Part shown: piece by piece, positions 11,315 to 21,309 of the stretch
Layout of the letters: the number at the start of each line of letters is the position of its first letter
How positions within the stretch are numbered: position 1 is the stretch's first letter
Source: Enterococcus sulfureus ATCC 49903
GTDB lineage: Bacteria; Bacillota; Bacilli; Lactobacillales; Enterococcaceae
Assembly: GCF_000407605.1 (NCBI RefSeq)
Contig: NZ_ASWO01000007.1
Coordinates: forward strand, 1-64,000
Direction: 5' to 3'
Length of the DNA stretch: 64,000 bases
The notes under the pieces: model-generated
Database searches by the model: none
What the model was told of the DNA's origin: nothing
What the model saw: only the letters and a program-made list of their open reading frames with translations
Position numbers and translations under genes: made by a program

Positions 11315-12475
11315 TTATTGTGCGGTTGCGTGTACTTTTTTCGTATAGTATTTTAAGAAAAATGGAGACATTAAGGTACTTAAAATAATAACAATCACAA
11401 ATGGAGCATATAATTCATGTGGCACGATTCCGGCTTCATCACCTAATTGTAAAATGATCAAAGCCATCTCACCACGTGAAATCAAACCAGATCCAATCAT
11501 TAAAGCCGAATGATTGTCAAATCCCACTATCCGACTGCCTAAATATCCACCTAGTAACTTACTAATAATGGCGACAATCAATAATACAATGATAAATACG
11601 ATTTGTGTCCATAATTCATCAAACGTTACACTTAGTCCGATACTAACAAAAAAGACCGGAATAAATACACTATATCCTAATACTTCAACATTTTTAAATA
11701 CAAGTTCTTTCACTTTCGTTTGGCCAACTGCGATTCCGGCAAAAAAAGCACCGATAACCGAACTTAACCCTACAAAATCAGCTAAATACGCCATACTTAA
11801 ACATAAGACGACCGATGTGATCACCGTCGAACTTGTCGCAAACAACTTGCCACTTAATTCCATTAATTTATCAGCCATAAAACGGATCACAAAAAAGATC
11901 AAGCCAAAATAAAGGACTTGTTCAAGCAGCAACAACGGTAACGGTAAACTAGACGTGGACGTTCCACTTTGGAAAAACGGTAAACTCAAACTAAAGATCA
12001 AGACAACGGCAATATCATCTACCACCGAAGCACCTAAGATCGTTGCCCCTTCTTTTGTCTGTAAAGCTCGTAATTCTTTCAAGACCTCAACTGAAATACT
12101 CACCGACGTTGCCGCTAAGATCATTCCTGAAAAAAGCGCGACTTTCATTGAAAAGCCAAACCAAAAGGTACTAACTCCTCCTAATACGATCGGCAACAAG
12201 ATCCCTAAAAACGCCACTAAAAATGCAGGTTTCGCATACTTTTTAAGTAACTGTAAATCACTTTCGATTCCAGCTAAAAACATCAATAATATGACGCCTA
12301 ATTCTGAAAATTCATGTAAAATTTCAGTATTTTTTAATAAATGTAACCCTCCACTCCCTAATACGATACCGACTAATAACTGTCCTACTACTGCAGGAAC
12401 GCCAATTCTTCTTGAAAAATGTGACACAAGTGTCGTCGTAATCAAAATCAAACACAAACTACCAATAAATGCCAT
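11315..12475 (-). CDS. napA: Na+/H+ antiporter, NapA type (CPA2 family)
   Basis: Membrane antiporter that expels Na+ (or Li+) in exchange for protons. The 386 residues hold about 12 hydrophobic segments. The N-terminus (GVPAVVGQLLVGIVLGSGGL, then GVILLMFLAGIESDL) is that of the Enterococcus hirae NapA and KefB-like group. The key ion-site pair is seen as two adjacent aspartates in GASVVDDIAVV, as in electrogenic antiporters, rather than the Asn-Asp pair of electroneutral ones. No RCK/TrkA-N domain is attached. GGAGG precedes the ATG. A structured leader with a U-run hairpin lies directly upstream. Confidence 0.9.
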   Translation of the reverse strand: MAFIGSLCLILITTTLVSHFSRRIGVPAVVGQLLVGIVLGSGGLHLLKNTEILHEFSELGVILLMFLAGIESDLQLLKKYAKPAFLVAFLGILLPIVLGGVSTFWFGFSMKVALFSGMILAATSVSISVEVLKELRALQTKEGATILGASVVDDIAVVLIFSLSLPFFQSGTSTSSLPLPLLLLEQVLYFGLIFFVIRFMADKLMELSGKLFATSSTVITSVVLCLSMAYLADFVGLSSVIGAFFAGIAVGQTKVKELVFKNVEVLGYSVFIPVFFVSIGLSVTFDELWTQIVFIIVLLIVAIISKLLGGYLGSRIVGFDNHSALMIGSGLISRGEMALIILQLGDEAGIVPHELYAPFVIVIILSTLMSPFFLKYYTKKVHATAQ

Positions 12476-12503
12476 TGTTTCTCCTCCTTATGTATATTAA
12501 GGC

Positions 12504-12580
12504 AAAAAAAGCGTAGACTAAAGGCGATTTCTCCGCCCCTGAAGAAACACACCTTGAAAGCCTACGCCCAACCCTTGTTT
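12504..12580 (-). promoter_or_regulatory. structured hairpin leader before napA (candidate attenuator/riboswitch or icd terminator)
   Basis: Minus strand: GCGTAGGCT (12559-12567) pairs with AGTCTACGC (12511-12519) over 9 bp, followed at once by seven U residues (12504-12510). Inside the 39-base interior a second hairpin, GGCG/CGCC around GAGAAAT (12523-12537), or alternatively GUUUC/GAAAU plus AAGG/CCUU, can form. It starts with GGGTTGGGC. It may be a regulatory leader of napA, because a -10 box lies just upstream, or the terminator of acnA-citZ-icd, or both. The long structured interior is more than a simple terminator needs. Confidence 0.6.
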
Positions 12581-12597
12581 GTTTATACTCAAAAAAT

Positions 12598-12603
12598 AGT
12601 ATA
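12598..12603 (-). promoter_or_regulatory. possible -10 box for the napA leader transcript
   Basis: TATACT on the minus strand between the icd stop and the hairpin leader; the -35 (TGTCAA, 16 bases upstream) is poor. It would give a leader of about 115 nt before the napA start. Confidence 0.4.
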
Positions 12604-12626
12604 ACAAAAATCAACGAGCTTGACAC

Positions 12627-13871
12627 TTATAGTTGTTCAAAAATTTGTTGACTAAATTCACTTAAACTTACTTCTTTTGCCTCTTCTAATTGAGAAGCAA
12701 AATCAAATGTTACGGATTTTGATGCGATGGCGTGTTCGATCGCGTGCTCGATTCGATCGGCTACATCATGCCATCCAATATAGCGAAACATTAAAACACC
12801 GGATAGAAGCACTGAACATGGATTCACTTTATTTTTACCGGCAAATTTTGGAGCGGTTCCATGTGTTGCTTCAAAAATTGCGTGTCCTGTTTGAAGATTA
12901 ATATTCGCTCCAGGTGAAATCCCTACACCACCAACTTGTGCAGCAAGTGCATCTGAAATATAATCGCCATTTAGATTCATTGTAGCGATAACTTGATGCT
13001 CTTTAGGTCTGGCGATAATTTCTTCTAAGAAAATATCAGCAATACAGTCTTTGACGATCAATTTTTGCTCATGTTGCGCTTTTTTTAACGCTTGTTTTGC
13101 GGCTTCTTCTCCAAGTTGTGTTTTGATCGTATCAAAGGTCGTATAGGTGAAGGTTTGATCGGCAAATTCTTCATTTGCGACTTCATACCCCCATTTTTTA
13201 AATCCACCTTCTGTAAATTTCATGATATTGCCTTTATGAACTAATGTTAAAAATTGTTTTTTATTTTCTAACGCATATTCAATCGCCGCGCGCACGAGTC
13301 GTTTGCTTCCTTCACTTGAGATTGGTTTGATGCCAATCGCACTAGTTTCAGGAAAACGGATCGTGGTGATCTTAAATTCTTCTGCTAAAAATGTGATCAA
13401 TTTTTGAGCTTCAACACTTTGGGCAGCAAACTCGATCCCAGCATAGATATCTTCTGTATTTTCACGAAAAACGACCATATCCGTCCACTCTGGATGCTTG
13501 ACAGGAGAAGGGACACCTTTAAAATAGCGCACTGGACGCATACAGACATATAGATCAAGCGTTTGCCGTAATGTAACGTTTAATGAACGAATTCCTTCCC
13601 CAATAGGCGTTGTCAACGGACCTTTGATTGCTACAAGCGATTCTTTTATCGCTTCTAGTGTTTCTTCTGGCAAATAGGATCCGGTTTGTTCAAATGCCGC
13701 TTGTCCAGCCAATAGTTCTCGCCAAGCAACAGCTTTATTTCCTTGATACGTCAGGTACACTGCCTGATCGAAAATCCGTTGTGCTTGTTCCCAAATTTCT
13801 GGACCAATGCCATCCCCTTTAATAAATGGAATACTAGGAAAATCTGGAACACAAAGTCCAGCTTCTTCCAT
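12627..13871 (-). CDS. icd: isocitrate dehydrogenase, NADP-dependent
   Basis: Oxidises isocitrate to 2-oxoglutarate and CO2. Key blocks: [14 protein letters not shown] near the N-terminus, the isocitrate-binding [34 protein letters not shown], metal-binding [17 protein letters not shown], and the cofactor loop [19 protein letters not shown], whose Lys agrees with NADP use (a Phe replaces the usual Tyr). The ATG at 13871 is chosen because GAGGT lies 7 bases before it and it begins 10 bases after the citZ stop; an upstream in-frame ATG overlaps citZ without a good site. The product is 414 residues, near the usual 416-423. Last gene of acnA-citZ-icd. Confidence 0.95.
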   Translation of the reverse strand: MEEAGLCVPDFPSIPFIKGDGIGPEIWEQAQRIFDQAVYLTYQGNKAVAWRELLAGQAAFEQTGSYLPEETLEAIKESLVAIKGPLTTPIGEGIRSLNVTLRQTLDLYVCMRPVRYFKGVPSPVKHPEWTDMVVFRENTEDIYAGIEFAAQSVEAQKLITFLAEEFKITTIRFPETSAIGIKPISSEGSKRLVRAAIEYALENKKQFLTLVHKGNIMKFTEGGFKKWGYEVANEEFADQTFTYTTFDTIKTQLGEEAAKQALKKAQHEQKLIVKDCIADIFLEEIIARPKEHQVIATMNLNGDYISDALAAQVGGVGISPGANINLQTGHAIFEATHGTAPKFAGKNKVNPCSVLLSGVLMFRYIGWHDVADRIEHAIEHAIASKSVTFDFASQLEEAKEVSLSEFSQQIFEQL

Positions 13872-13881
13872 TTTAATTACC

Positions 13882-15015
13882 TCATGCATACAACTTCCCT
13901 ACTCTTTCTTCAATGTTTTGATAGCGTTGGTTAAATTCTCCTTTATATAACGAACGCGGGCGAATCAAACGGTTGGCCTTTTTTTGTTCTGCAATGTGTG
14001 CTAACCATCCAGATACACGGCTCATTGCAAAAATTAACGTAAATAAATCTTTGTCGATCCCTAATACGTGATAGACAGTTGCCGAATAAAAATCCACATT
14101 TGGAATCAAACCTTTTTCTTGGCGGATTACTTGTTCCACTTCTTCAGATAACGTGTACCATTGGCTATTGATCGTATCGAGAGTCATCGTGTTTGCCATT
14201 TCTTTTAAGTAAATCTGTCTGGGATCCACTGTCGTATAAACACGATGGCCAAATCCCATAATTTTTTCTTTAGAGTCTAATTTTTCTAAAATATACGTTT
14301 TTGCATTCCCCATTTCCGCGATTTCTTCCAACATGTCAAATACACGTTCATTGGCCCCTCCATGTAAACTGCCTTTTAACGTACCGATCGCTGTTGTAAC
14401 ACAAGAATAGGTATCCGATAACGTCGACGCACATACACGTGCTGCAAATGTCGACGCATTTAATTCATGATCGGCATGTAACACTAACGCACGATTTAAC
14501 GCTTTAACGTCGATTTCTCTTGGAATCTCTCCAGTTAACATATATAAAAAATTAGCAGCTAAGCTTAATTTTGGATTGGGCTCAATTGGATCCAATCCTT
14601 TACGTAACCGACAAAAACTCGCAATGATCGTTGGGATTTTTGCTTGTAATGCAAGACTTTGACGGTATACGGCTGCATCGTCTGTCTGCTCTGCTTCTTT
14701 ATCAAATACCCCTAATAACGACACTGTGCTTCGCAATACGCTCATGGGATGAAGATTTTGACGGCATTGGATACGCAAACAAGATTCCACCGCTTCTCCG
14801 ATAGCATATTGCGCACGTAAAGTCGTTAAAAATGTTTGATATTCTATTGTATTCGGTAAATGGCCATTCCAAAGCAAAAAGACAACTTCTTCAAATTCAG
14901 CATCTTGTTGCATAAACTCATCAATATCGTATCCAAAATAACTTAAGCGATCCTCATGAATCGCACTAATAAAGGTATCGCACGCGACTGTATTCGCTAA
15001 ACCTGCTGTAGTCAT
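13882..15015 (-). CDS. citZ: citrate synthase
   Basis: Condenses oxaloacetate with acetyl-CoA. Catalytic and substrate residues are visible in [12 protein letters not shown] (His), [14 protein letters not shown] (His/Arg) and the [14 protein letters not shown] block (Asp). At 377 residues it is the short Gram-positive type (CitZ about 370). AAGGAGGA lies before the ATG and the gene starts 12 bases after acnA. With acnA and icd it makes 2-oxoglutarate; I see no genes for the rest of the cycle, so the pathway probably serves glutamate synthesis rather than respiration. Confidence 0.95.
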   Translation of the reverse strand: MTTAGLANTVACDTFISAIHEDRLSYFGYDIDEFMQQDAEFEEVVFLLWNGHLPNTIEYQTFLTTLRAQYAIGEAVESCLRIQCRQNLHPMSVLRSTVSLLGVFDKEAEQTDDAAVYRQSLALQAKIPTIIASFCRLRKGLDPIEPNPKLSLAANFLYMLTGEIPREIDVKALNRALVLHADHELNASTFAARVCASTLSDTYSCVTTAIGTLKGSLHGGANERVFDMLEEIAEMGNAKTYILEKLDSKEKIMGFGHRVYTTVDPRQIYLKEMANTMTLDTINSQWYTLSEEVEQVIRQEKGLIPNVDFYSATVYHVLGIDKDLFTLIFAMSRVSGWLAHIAEQKKANRLIRPRSLYKGEFNQRYQNIEERVGKLYA

Positions 15016-15027
15016 CTTTTTTCCTCC

Positions 15028-17736
15028 TTAGTGTGAATGAATCTGCTTGGCTTCCGCAATTTTTTTACGAACCACCATTGGTAAAATCCCCTGATTCTGG
15101 TAGTAACGAATGTCTGCTTGTGAATCAAAGCGAACGGTTACTTGAAAAGTAATTTCACGATCGTCCTTTGTTGCTGTCACATCGATCACATCATGGACAC
15201 CTGTACCTTCTGTCAATTGGACTGTAAATCGCTCACTACCATCTAATCCAAGTGTTTCCGCAGTTTGACCAGGTAAAAATTCTAAAGGCAATACTCCCAT
15301 CATCACTAAATTTGATCGATGAATTCGTTCATAACTTTCGGCAATTACCGCTTTGACACCTAATAAATACGTTCCTTTTGCTGCCCAGTCTCTAGAAGAA
15401 CCCATCCCATAATCTTTCCCCGCTAAAATAATCAATCCTGTTTGCTCTTCTTTATACCGCATCGCCGCATCATAGATCGATAAGACTTCACCGGTTTTTG
15501 CATAGATCGTTTGTCCTCCTTCGATTCCTGGGACTAATTGATTTTTGATACGAATATTGGCAAATGTGCCTCGCATCATGACTTCGTGATGGCCACGTCT
15601 TGATCCATAAGAATTAAATTCTCGCAAAGTGACGCCTCTCGATTTTAAATAGCGGCCAGCGGGTACCTTGCTTGAGATCGCTCCAGCTGGTGAAATATGA
15701 TCGGTTGTCACAGAATCACCAAATTTGGCTAATACTGCAAGATTTTCTAAGGGTGCTAATGGTACAAGTGTTTCACTCATTTGTTCGAAATAAGGTGGAT
15801 TGGCAATATAGGTAGACTCTTCGTCCCAAGAATAGATCGGATCATCACTTACTGTGATTTGGTTCCATACTTCATTAGCATCAAACACTTTTGCATAATG
15901 GGTTTGATAGAGCTCTGGTGTTACGAATGCTTTGACCGTTTGATCGATTTCTTCTTTGGTAGGCCAAATATCTTGTAAATAAACAGCTTGACCATTTGCT
16001 TGTCCTAATGGTTCTTTCGTTAGATCTTTATTCACACTTCCAGCTAAAGCATATGCAATCACAAGTGGTGGAGAAGCTAAATAATTGGCTTTGACTTGCG
16101 GATGGATTCGTCCTTCAAAATTTCGATTCCCACTTAATACGGCAGATACGATCATTTCTTCATCTATAATAGTTTGTGCTAGTTGTTCATCGATCGGTCC
16201 TGAGTTACCGATACATGTCGTACATCCATAGCCTACAACAGCAAAACCTAATTGTTCTAAATAAGGAAGTAAACCTGAAGCTTGTAAATATGCGGTAACG
16301 ACTTGGGAACCTGGTGCTAGTGAGGTTTTTACTTTTTTAGAAACAGTCAGGCCTTTTTCAACGGCATGTTTGGCTAATAATCCAGCTGCTAACATGACAT
16401 AAGGATTTGATGTATTGGTACAACTCGTAATGGCCGCAAGTACAAGATCACCCGTTTGCAATCGTTCTTCTTTCCCCTCTACTACAACCGTCGTTGCTTT
16501 AGAGATCACGTCTTTTGTTAAACCAAAGCCTTGCGGTCCTTCTGGATTGGTTAGCGATGCTTGAAATTGTTGTTTCATTTGCGGAAGTACAACTAGATCT
16601 TGCGGTCGTTTTGGACCGGCTAAACTTGTCGTTACACAAGATAGATCCACTTCGACGATCGTCGTATAGTCACGTGTTGTCTCTTCATAATACAAATCAT
16701 TTTGTTTGAGATACGCACTCGTTAACTCGATTTGTTCTTGTGAACGCCCAGTTAACTTCATATAGCGTAACGTTTCATCATCTACTGGAAAATAGCCACA
16801 TGTTGCTCCATATTCTGGCGCCATATTGGCAATCGTTGCCCGATCAGCTAAAGACAATTCGCGCATTCCCGGACCGAAAAATTCTACAAATTTTCCAACA
16901 ACCTTTGTTTCGCGTAAGATTTTTGTAATTTCAAGTGCAATATCTGTAGCGGTAGCTCCGATCGCTGTTTTTCCAGTTAGATAGACTCCCACTACTTCTG
17001 GAACTGGAAAATAAGAAGGTTCACCTAACATTGCAGCTTCTGCTTCAATTCCCCCAACACCCCAACCTAACACGCCTAAACCGTTGATCATGGTCGTATG
17101 TGAATCTGTTCCTAATACACTATCTGGATAAACAATCGTCTGCTCAGCTTGAATTTTTGTTACTACAACGTCAGATAAATACTCAATATTTACTTGATGG
17201 ATGATACCTGTTGCAGGAGGGATCACTCGGTAATGATCGAAAGCCGTTTGTGCCCACTTTAAAAATTCATAGCGTTCTTCATTACGTTGAAATTCAAGTG
17301 CGATATTCGCAGCTAAAGCTTCAACACTTCCCGCCTTATCTACCTGAACGGAATGATCAATCACTAAATCAACTGGAATTTCTGGATTCACTTGTTCGGC
17401 TTTCCCACCTAATTTTACGATAGCTTCTCGCATCGAAGCTAAGTCAACAATGACCGGTACTCCTGTAAAATCTTGTAAAATCACACGTGTTGGTTTAAAA
17501 GGGATCTCTCCTTTAGGTTGTTTCGCGTCATAGCTCACTAGATTTTTTATATGTTGTGTGGTAATGTCCACCTCATCTGCTTGTCGAACAAGAGATTCTA
17601 GTAATAAACGAATCACATAAGGTAAGCGTGTAATCGAATAGCCGTATGTATTGGCAACTTCATGTAAGTCAAAAAGCGTATATTCTTTCTCATTTACCGT
17701 AAAGGGCCGTAAGTACTTTGTTTGTGTGTGTTGCAT
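15028..17736 (-). CDS. acnA: aconitate hydratase A
   Basis: Isomerises citrate to isocitrate using a [4Fe-4S] cluster. The cluster cysteines lie in TSCTNTSNP (residue region about 435) and [13 protein letters not shown] (about 500). The N-terminal DFTGVP block, [24 protein letters not shown] and the C-terminal swivel-domain [10 protein letters not shown] are intact. 902 residues is the normal AcnA length. First gene of acnA-citZ-icd; GGGAGG precedes the ATG. A consensus promoter and a palindrome lie upstream. Confidence 0.96.
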   Translation of the reverse strand: MQHTQTKYLRPFTVNEKEYTLFDLHEVANTYGYSITRLPYVIRLLLESLVRQADEVDITTQHIKNLVSYDAKQPKGEIPFKPTRVILQDFTGVPVIVDLASMREAIVKLGGKAEQVNPEIPVDLVIDHSVQVDKAGSVEALAANIALEFQRNEERYEFLKWAQTAFDHYRVIPPATGIIHQVNIEYLSDVVVTKIQAEQTIVYPDSVLGTDSHTTMINGLGVLGWGVGGIEAEAAMLGEPSYFPVPEVVGVYLTGKTAIGATATDIALEITKILRETKVVGKFVEFFGPGMRELSLADRATIANMAPEYGATCGYFPVDDETLRYMKLTGRSQEQIELTSAYLKQNDLYYEETTRDYTTIVEVDLSCVTTSLAGPKRPQDLVVLPQMKQQFQASLTNPEGPQGFGLTKDVISKATTVVVEGKEERLQTGDLVLAAITSCTNTSNPYVMLAAGLLAKHAVEKGLTVSKKVKTSLAPGSQVVTAYLQASGLLPYLEQLGFAVVGYGCTTCIGNSGPIDEQLAQTIIDEEMIVSAVLSGNRNFEGRIHPQVKANYLASPPLVIAYALAGSVNKDLTKEPLGQANGQAVYLQDIWPTKEEIDQTVKAFVTPELYQTHYAKVFDANEVWNQITVSDDPIYSWDEESTYIANPPYFEQMSETLVPLAPLENLAVLAKFGDSVTTDHISPAGAISSKVPAGRYLKSRGVTLREFNSYGSRRGHHEVMMRGTFANIRIKNQLVPGIEGGQTIYAKTGEVLSIYDAAMRYKEEQTGLIILAGKDYGMGSSRDWAAKGTYLLGVKAVIAESYERIHRSNLVMMGVLPLEFLPGQTAETLGLDGSERFTVQLTEGTGVHDVIDVTATKDDREITFQVTVRFDSQADIRYYQNQGILPMVVRKKIAEAKQIHSH

Positions 17737-17772
17737 GTAAAAAAACCTCCCATCTGATGATTCAATGTATTG

Positions 17773-17801
17773 ATTATATCGGGGTTTTTTCTCATTGTAA
17801 A
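17773..17801 (-). promoter_or_regulatory. promoter of acnA-citZ-icd
   Basis: TTTACA (17796-17801), 17-base spacer, TATAAT (17773-17778) on the minus strand, about 37 bases before the acnA ATG. Confidence 0.8.
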
Positions 17802-17814
17802 TTCATGTAATTTT

Positions 17815-17831
17815 AATTTTATTCTAAAATT
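17815..17831. promoter_or_regulatory. palindrome upstream of the acnA -35 box
   Basis: AATTTTA-TTC-TAAAATT is a perfect 7+7 inverted repeat ending 14 bases upstream of the -35. Its position suits an operator or activator site. In Bacillus and Listeria the same genes are controlled by CcpC through ATAA/TTAT dyads; this site is similar only in being AT-rich and dyadic. The remaining bases 17832-17980 hold nothing I can identify. Confidence 0.45.
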
Positions 17832-17980
17832 ACAGATTAGCGTATTGTTTTTCCTACTCTGCCGTGAGATAGACTGACTAAAAATATCTCGAAATTCTTT
17901 TTTAGGACTTTCACTTTAATGTGAGTTCGTATTTTGACGATTTATTTATTTTTATTCTCTTTGTCAACCATTAGATTAGA

Positions 17981-18016
17981 AAAAGCACGTATCCTACAAA
18001 AGAATACGTGCTTTTT
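17981..18016 (-). terminator. terminator after the F420-type reductase gene
   Basis: AAAAAGCACGTAT and ATACGTGCTTTTT form a stem of about 12 bp with a T-run on the minus strand, 36 bases after the stop of the gene ending at 18052. Confidence 0.85.
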
Positions 18017-18051
18017 CGACGATTTAGTTTAATTTATTTAGGTAGACGAAC

Positions 18052-18696
18052 TCAATCTACTGTTTTATGCTCCATTTGTCTGATCATTACATCTAACACG
18101 GCTTTTGATTCATTTGCACCAAATAATGGACTACCTGGTTCTAACATTACTCCTTGTTCAAGGGTAGCTAACGCATAAGGATCAAAGCCAAGCTGTTTGA
18201 TCAACTCTTCAATCTCTGGGACGATATGAGGGTGATCTGTGGCGTAGGCAATCGCTTTTTTATGCTCTTTAGTTGTTGCTTCAGCAGCTAAATCATGATA
18301 GCCCATATGGTTAAATGCCTTCACAACGAATGCTTCAGGTAATTTATTTTGAACGGTCACTGAAGAGTTTCGATAATGTGCTTCCTGATCTTTTCCATCG
18401 ATTTCCCACCAAAAATTCATCGCATCAAGAACTGTTTTTTCCTTAAATTGAGTCAATATGGAATCAGGAAGTGCCAAAAAGCGACTCAAAGGCAATGCCA
18501 ATATAATAGTAGAAAACTGTTCGATTAATTCAGTGGTTGTATATGCTTTTGCACCTGGCGCTAACACTTCGACTGTTAATTCGATAGCTTGCGCAGGACG
18601 TGAACTTGAAATTCCCACATCATAACCTGCATCCAGTGCTAATTTTGCTAAGGCTAATCCTAATTTCCCAGCACCTATAATCCCAATTTTTTTCAT
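18052..18696 (-). CDS. NADPH-binding oxidoreductase of the F420-dependent NADP reductase family
   Basis: Small Rossmann-fold protein (214 residues) with GIIGAGKLGLALAKLAL at the N-terminus and SSSRPA at the NADP-phosphate position. It resembles COG2085 (NpdG-like) proteins, which reduce F420 in methanogens and actinobacteria. Lactic acid bacteria do not make F420, so here it probably uses another partner, perhaps flavin. The start codon lies one base after the stop of the flavin-dependent oxidoreductase gene, so the two proteins are made together. Substrate unknown. Confidence 0.7.
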   Translation of the reverse strand: MKKIGIIGAGKLGLALAKLALDAGYDVGISSSRPAQAIELTVEVLAPGAKAYTTTELIEQFSTIILALPLSRFLALPDSILTQFKEKTVLDAMNFWWEIDGKDQEAHYRNSSVTVQNKLPEAFVVKAFNHMGYHDLAAEATTKEHKKAIAYATDHPHIVPEIEELIKQLGFDPYALATLEQGVMLEPGSPLFGANESKAVLDVMIRQMEHKTVD

Positions 18697-18697
18697 A

Positions 18698-19732
18698 TTA
18701 TCCTTCTTTCAGTAATTCTTTTACTCTTGGAATGACTTCTTTTCCATATAGTTCAATCGTCTGCATACGAGCCTCAATCGTTTGTCCACCCGCTCCATAC
18801 ACTAGATCAAAGCGTTTGACACCAACTTCTTTCATTGTACGTGCTATTTTTTGTGCCACAGTTTCTGGATCGCCCACATAATAAGAACCATATTCAACTT
18901 CAGCCATAAACTGCTCGCGACTCATTGCACCCCAGCCACGTTCACGTCCCAATTGATCCATCATTTGTTTAATATAGGTCCACGCGATTTCTTGTGCTTC
19001 TTCATTCGTTTTAGCAATTACTCCGTGAGAATGCATGCCAATCGGCAAGGCAGGTTGTTGAAACTGTGCAGCTGCTTTTTGATACAATTCTACGTAAGGC
19101 GCAAATCGTTTGGGTTCTCCGCCAATGATCGCCAGCATCACTGGAAATCCGTAGCGCGCCGCTCGAACAATCGATTCTGGTGTTCCACCTACGCCAATAT
19201 AAGTCGTTAACGTACGGTTATTTTCCATTTTAGGATACACTTGCGCTTTGTTTAAAGACTGTGTTAATTTCCCTTCCCACGTTACACTTTCTTTTGTTGT
19301 GAGTTCATGGTACAACGCTAATTTTTCTTCAAATAATTCATTGTATTGTTGAAGATCATACCCAAACAAAGGGAACGATTCCGTAAATGAACCTCGACCT
19401 AGCATGACTTGCGCGCGCCCATTTGATAAGGCATCTAATGTAGCAAAACGTTCATATACGCGTACTGGATCATCTGAACTCAAAACTGTTACCCCTGTAC
19501 TTAATTTGATTGTTTCTGTGACTGTTGCCAAAGCACCAAGAACGATCTCTGGACTAGAAATCGCATACTCTTTACGATGATGCTCTCCTATTGCTAAAAT
19601 ATCTACACCCACTTGATCGGCTAATCGTCCTTCCTCAATCGTCAAACGTAGTGCTTCAGCATCTGAAACCCGTTGCTGATTACGGTATGGAATATCTCCA
19701 AACGTGTCTAAGCCAAATTCATAAGTTGTCAT
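18698..19732 (-). CDS. LLM-class flavin-dependent oxidoreductase
   Basis: Bacterial luciferase-like monooxygenase family, TIM-barrel, FMN-dependent. Visible blocks: GVDILAIGEHH, IKLSTGVTVLSSDDPVRVYERFATLD, NGRAQVMLGRGSF and the PETVAQKIARTMKEVGVKRF region near the C-terminus. The ATG at 19732 is preceded by GGAGGA; a longer frame to 19780 has no such site. 344 residues is usual. It is coupled to the COG2085-type reductase downstream, which may return reducing power. Substrate unknown. Confidence 0.8.
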   Translation of the reverse strand: MTTYEFGLDTFGDIPYRNQQRVSDAEALRLTIEEGRLADQVGVDILAIGEHHRKEYAISSPEIVLGALATVTETIKLSTGVTVLSSDDPVRVYERFATLDALSNGRAQVMLGRGSFTESFPLFGYDLQQYNELFEEKLALYHELTTKESVTWEGKLTQSLNKAQVYPKMENNRTLTTYIGVGGTPESIVRAARYGFPVMLAIIGGEPKRFAPYVELYQKAAAQFQQPALPIGMHSHGVIAKTNEEAQEIAWTYIKQMMDQLGRERGWGAMSREQFMAEVEYGSYYVGDPETVAQKIARTMKEVGVKRFDLVYGAGGQTIEARMQTIELYGKEVIPRVKELLKEG

Positions 19733-19811
19733 CTGTATCCTCCATCGTCTTTTTTTACTACTATAACAAGAGAACCACAAAAATACGATTATTTTGCTTA
19801 CAAAAAATAAG

Positions 19812-19848
19812 TAAAAAAACAGTACCTTGAGTGAATCAAGGTACTGTT
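19812..19848 (-). terminator. terminator after the purine permease gene
   Basis: ACAGTACCTTG and CAAGGTACTGT form an 11-bp stem with a 7-base loop and a T-run on the minus strand, a few bases after the permease stop codon. Confidence 0.9.
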
Positions 19849-19853
19849 TCCTA

Positions 19854-21167
19854 TTAATTCATATTTAAAATCCACATAAAGCCAACAAAAACAAAGAATA
19901 AGGCGTACATGATTGGCGAAACTTCTTTCCCACGTTTTGCCGCGATCATCGTGATTGGATAAAAAATAAATCCTAAGGCAATTCCATCTGAGATACTATA
20001 CGTCAGCGGCATCCCAACTAAAATCAAGAAGGCTGGAATTGCAATTTCTAGATGTTCCCAGTCGATTTCTTTTAACGAATGGGCCATCATCACACCTACC
20101 ACGATCAAAGCTGGTGCAGTGACTTGTGGCGTTACGATTCCTAATAAAGGAGAGAAAAATAATCCAAACAAGAATAAAACACCGGTAACCACAGCAGTTA
20201 ACCCTGAGCGCCCTCCAACTGCAATCCCAGCAGAAGATTCAACATACGCACCCACAGGAGAGGTTCCAAATAAAGAGCCCGCTAACATCGCCGTTGAATC
20301 AGAAGCCAATGCTTTTCCAACCCGTGGCATTTCATTATTTTTCATAAATCCAGCTTGATTTGCTAATCCGACAAGAGTCCCTGCTGTATCGAAAAATGTG
20401 ACCAATAAAAAGGTCAACACTACGACCCAAAGCTGAACAGAATTAATGTCTCCAATATGCTTTGCCGCAACAAGAAATGTTGGTTTCAAACTTGGAGCCG
20501 CTGCTACGATACCTGTAGGTTTTTGAATCAATCCTGTAAGTAATCCTAAAACAGTCGTTGCGGCCATCCCAATAAACACACTTCCTGGAACTTTACGGAT
20601 CAATAAAATTGCCGTGACAGTCAATCCAAAAATCGTTAACCAAGTCGTCCCAATAGATAATGAACCTAATGAAACTAAAGTCGATTCATCGGCAACAATG
20701 ATCCCACCTTGATTTAATCCTAAGAAAGCAATAAACAAGCCAATTCCACCCGAAATTGCAAATTTTAAATCTTTAGGGATTGCATTGATAATCAATTCAC
20801 GCAATTTTAATACTGTAATCAACATAAACAATAGTGAAGCGACAAATACACCTGCTAAGGCCGTTTGCCAAGGAATCTTCATTCCGATACACACTGAATA
20901 AGCAAAAAATGCATTGATTCCTAATGCTGGAGCGGTTGCGATTGGATATTTTGCATAAACTCCCATCAAAATACTTCCGATAGCACTCGCTAAGGCTGTA
21001 GCCGTAAATACCGCTCCTTCATCCATTCCTGAAGCGCCGAGTACGCTAGGATTCACAAATAAGATATAGACCATTGAAATAAATGTCGTAAATCCTGCTA
21101 CGACCTCTGTACGAATCGTAGTATGAAGTGCAGATAAGCCAAAATACTGCGATACTTTTTCTTTCAC
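19854..21167 (-). CDS. NCS2-family purine permease (AzgA/PbuG/PbuO type)
   Basis: Membrane importer for adenine, guanine or hypoxanthine with protons. N-terminal FGLSALHTTIRTEVVAGFTTFISMVYILFVNP is the AzgA-like signature, followed by TATALASAIGSILMGVYAKYPIATAPALGINAFFAY and the FFDTAGTLVGLANQAG block. About 12 hydrophobic segments over 437 residues, the family norm. It is transcribed alone, between its own promoter and a terminator. I see no purine riboswitch in its leader. Which base it prefers cannot be read from sequence. Confidence 0.88.
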   Translation of the reverse strand: MKEKVSQYFGLSALHTTIRTEVVAGFTTFISMVYILFVNPSVLGASGMDEGAVFTATALASAIGSILMGVYAKYPIATAPALGINAFFAYSVCIGMKIPWQTALAGVFVASLLFMLITVLKLRELIINAIPKDLKFAISGGIGLFIAFLGLNQGGIIVADESTLVSLGSLSIGTTWLTIFGLTVTAILLIRKVPGSVFIGMAATTVLGLLTGLIQKPTGIVAAAPSLKPTFLVAAKHIGDINSVQLWVVVLTFLLVTFFDTAGTLVGLANQAGFMKNNEMPRVGKALASDSTAMLAGSLFGTSPVGAYVESSAGIAVGGRSGLTAVVTGVLFLFGLFFSPLLGIVTPQVTAPALIVVGVMMAHSLKEIDWEHLEIAIPAFLILVGMPLTYSISDGIALGFIFYPITMIAAKRGKEVSPIMYALFFVFVGFMWILNMN

Positions 21168-21183
21168 TACTAAAAATCCCCCT

Positions 21184-21198
21184 AAATGCGAACAATAT
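21184..21198. promoter_or_regulatory. dyad in the purine permease leader (candidate PurR-type site)
   Basis: GCGAACAATATTGTTAG contains the perfect palindrome AACAATATTGTT and, on the plus strand, CGAACAAT, close to the CGAAC core of Firmicutes PurBoxes. It lies between the promoter and the start codon. Assignment to PurR is inference. Confidence 0.35.
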
Positions 21199-21242
21199 TG
21201 TTAGAATCGTTCCTATTCTTTTCTTTTTCTATAACCTGGTTT

Positions 21243-21271
21243 ATCATATACTATAGGGCTATAAATGTAAA
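21243..21271 (-). promoter_or_regulatory. promoter of the purine permease gene
   Basis: TTTACA (21266-21271), 17-base spacer, TATGAT (21243-21248), giving a leader of about 70 nt. Confidence 0.7.
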
Positions 21272-21309
21272 TGTAAACCTGAAAAACCAATGAAAAACAA
21301 TTAAAAATG

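Noticed and set aside
11514-12500. Two plus-strand frames of 132 and 181 codons opposite napA
   Set aside because: Antisense shadows of a well-supported membrane protein gene; no ribosome binding site or family.
21168-21240. Purine riboswitch before the NCS2 permease
   Set aside because: The conserved purine aptamer loop sequences are absent in the roughly 70-base leader.
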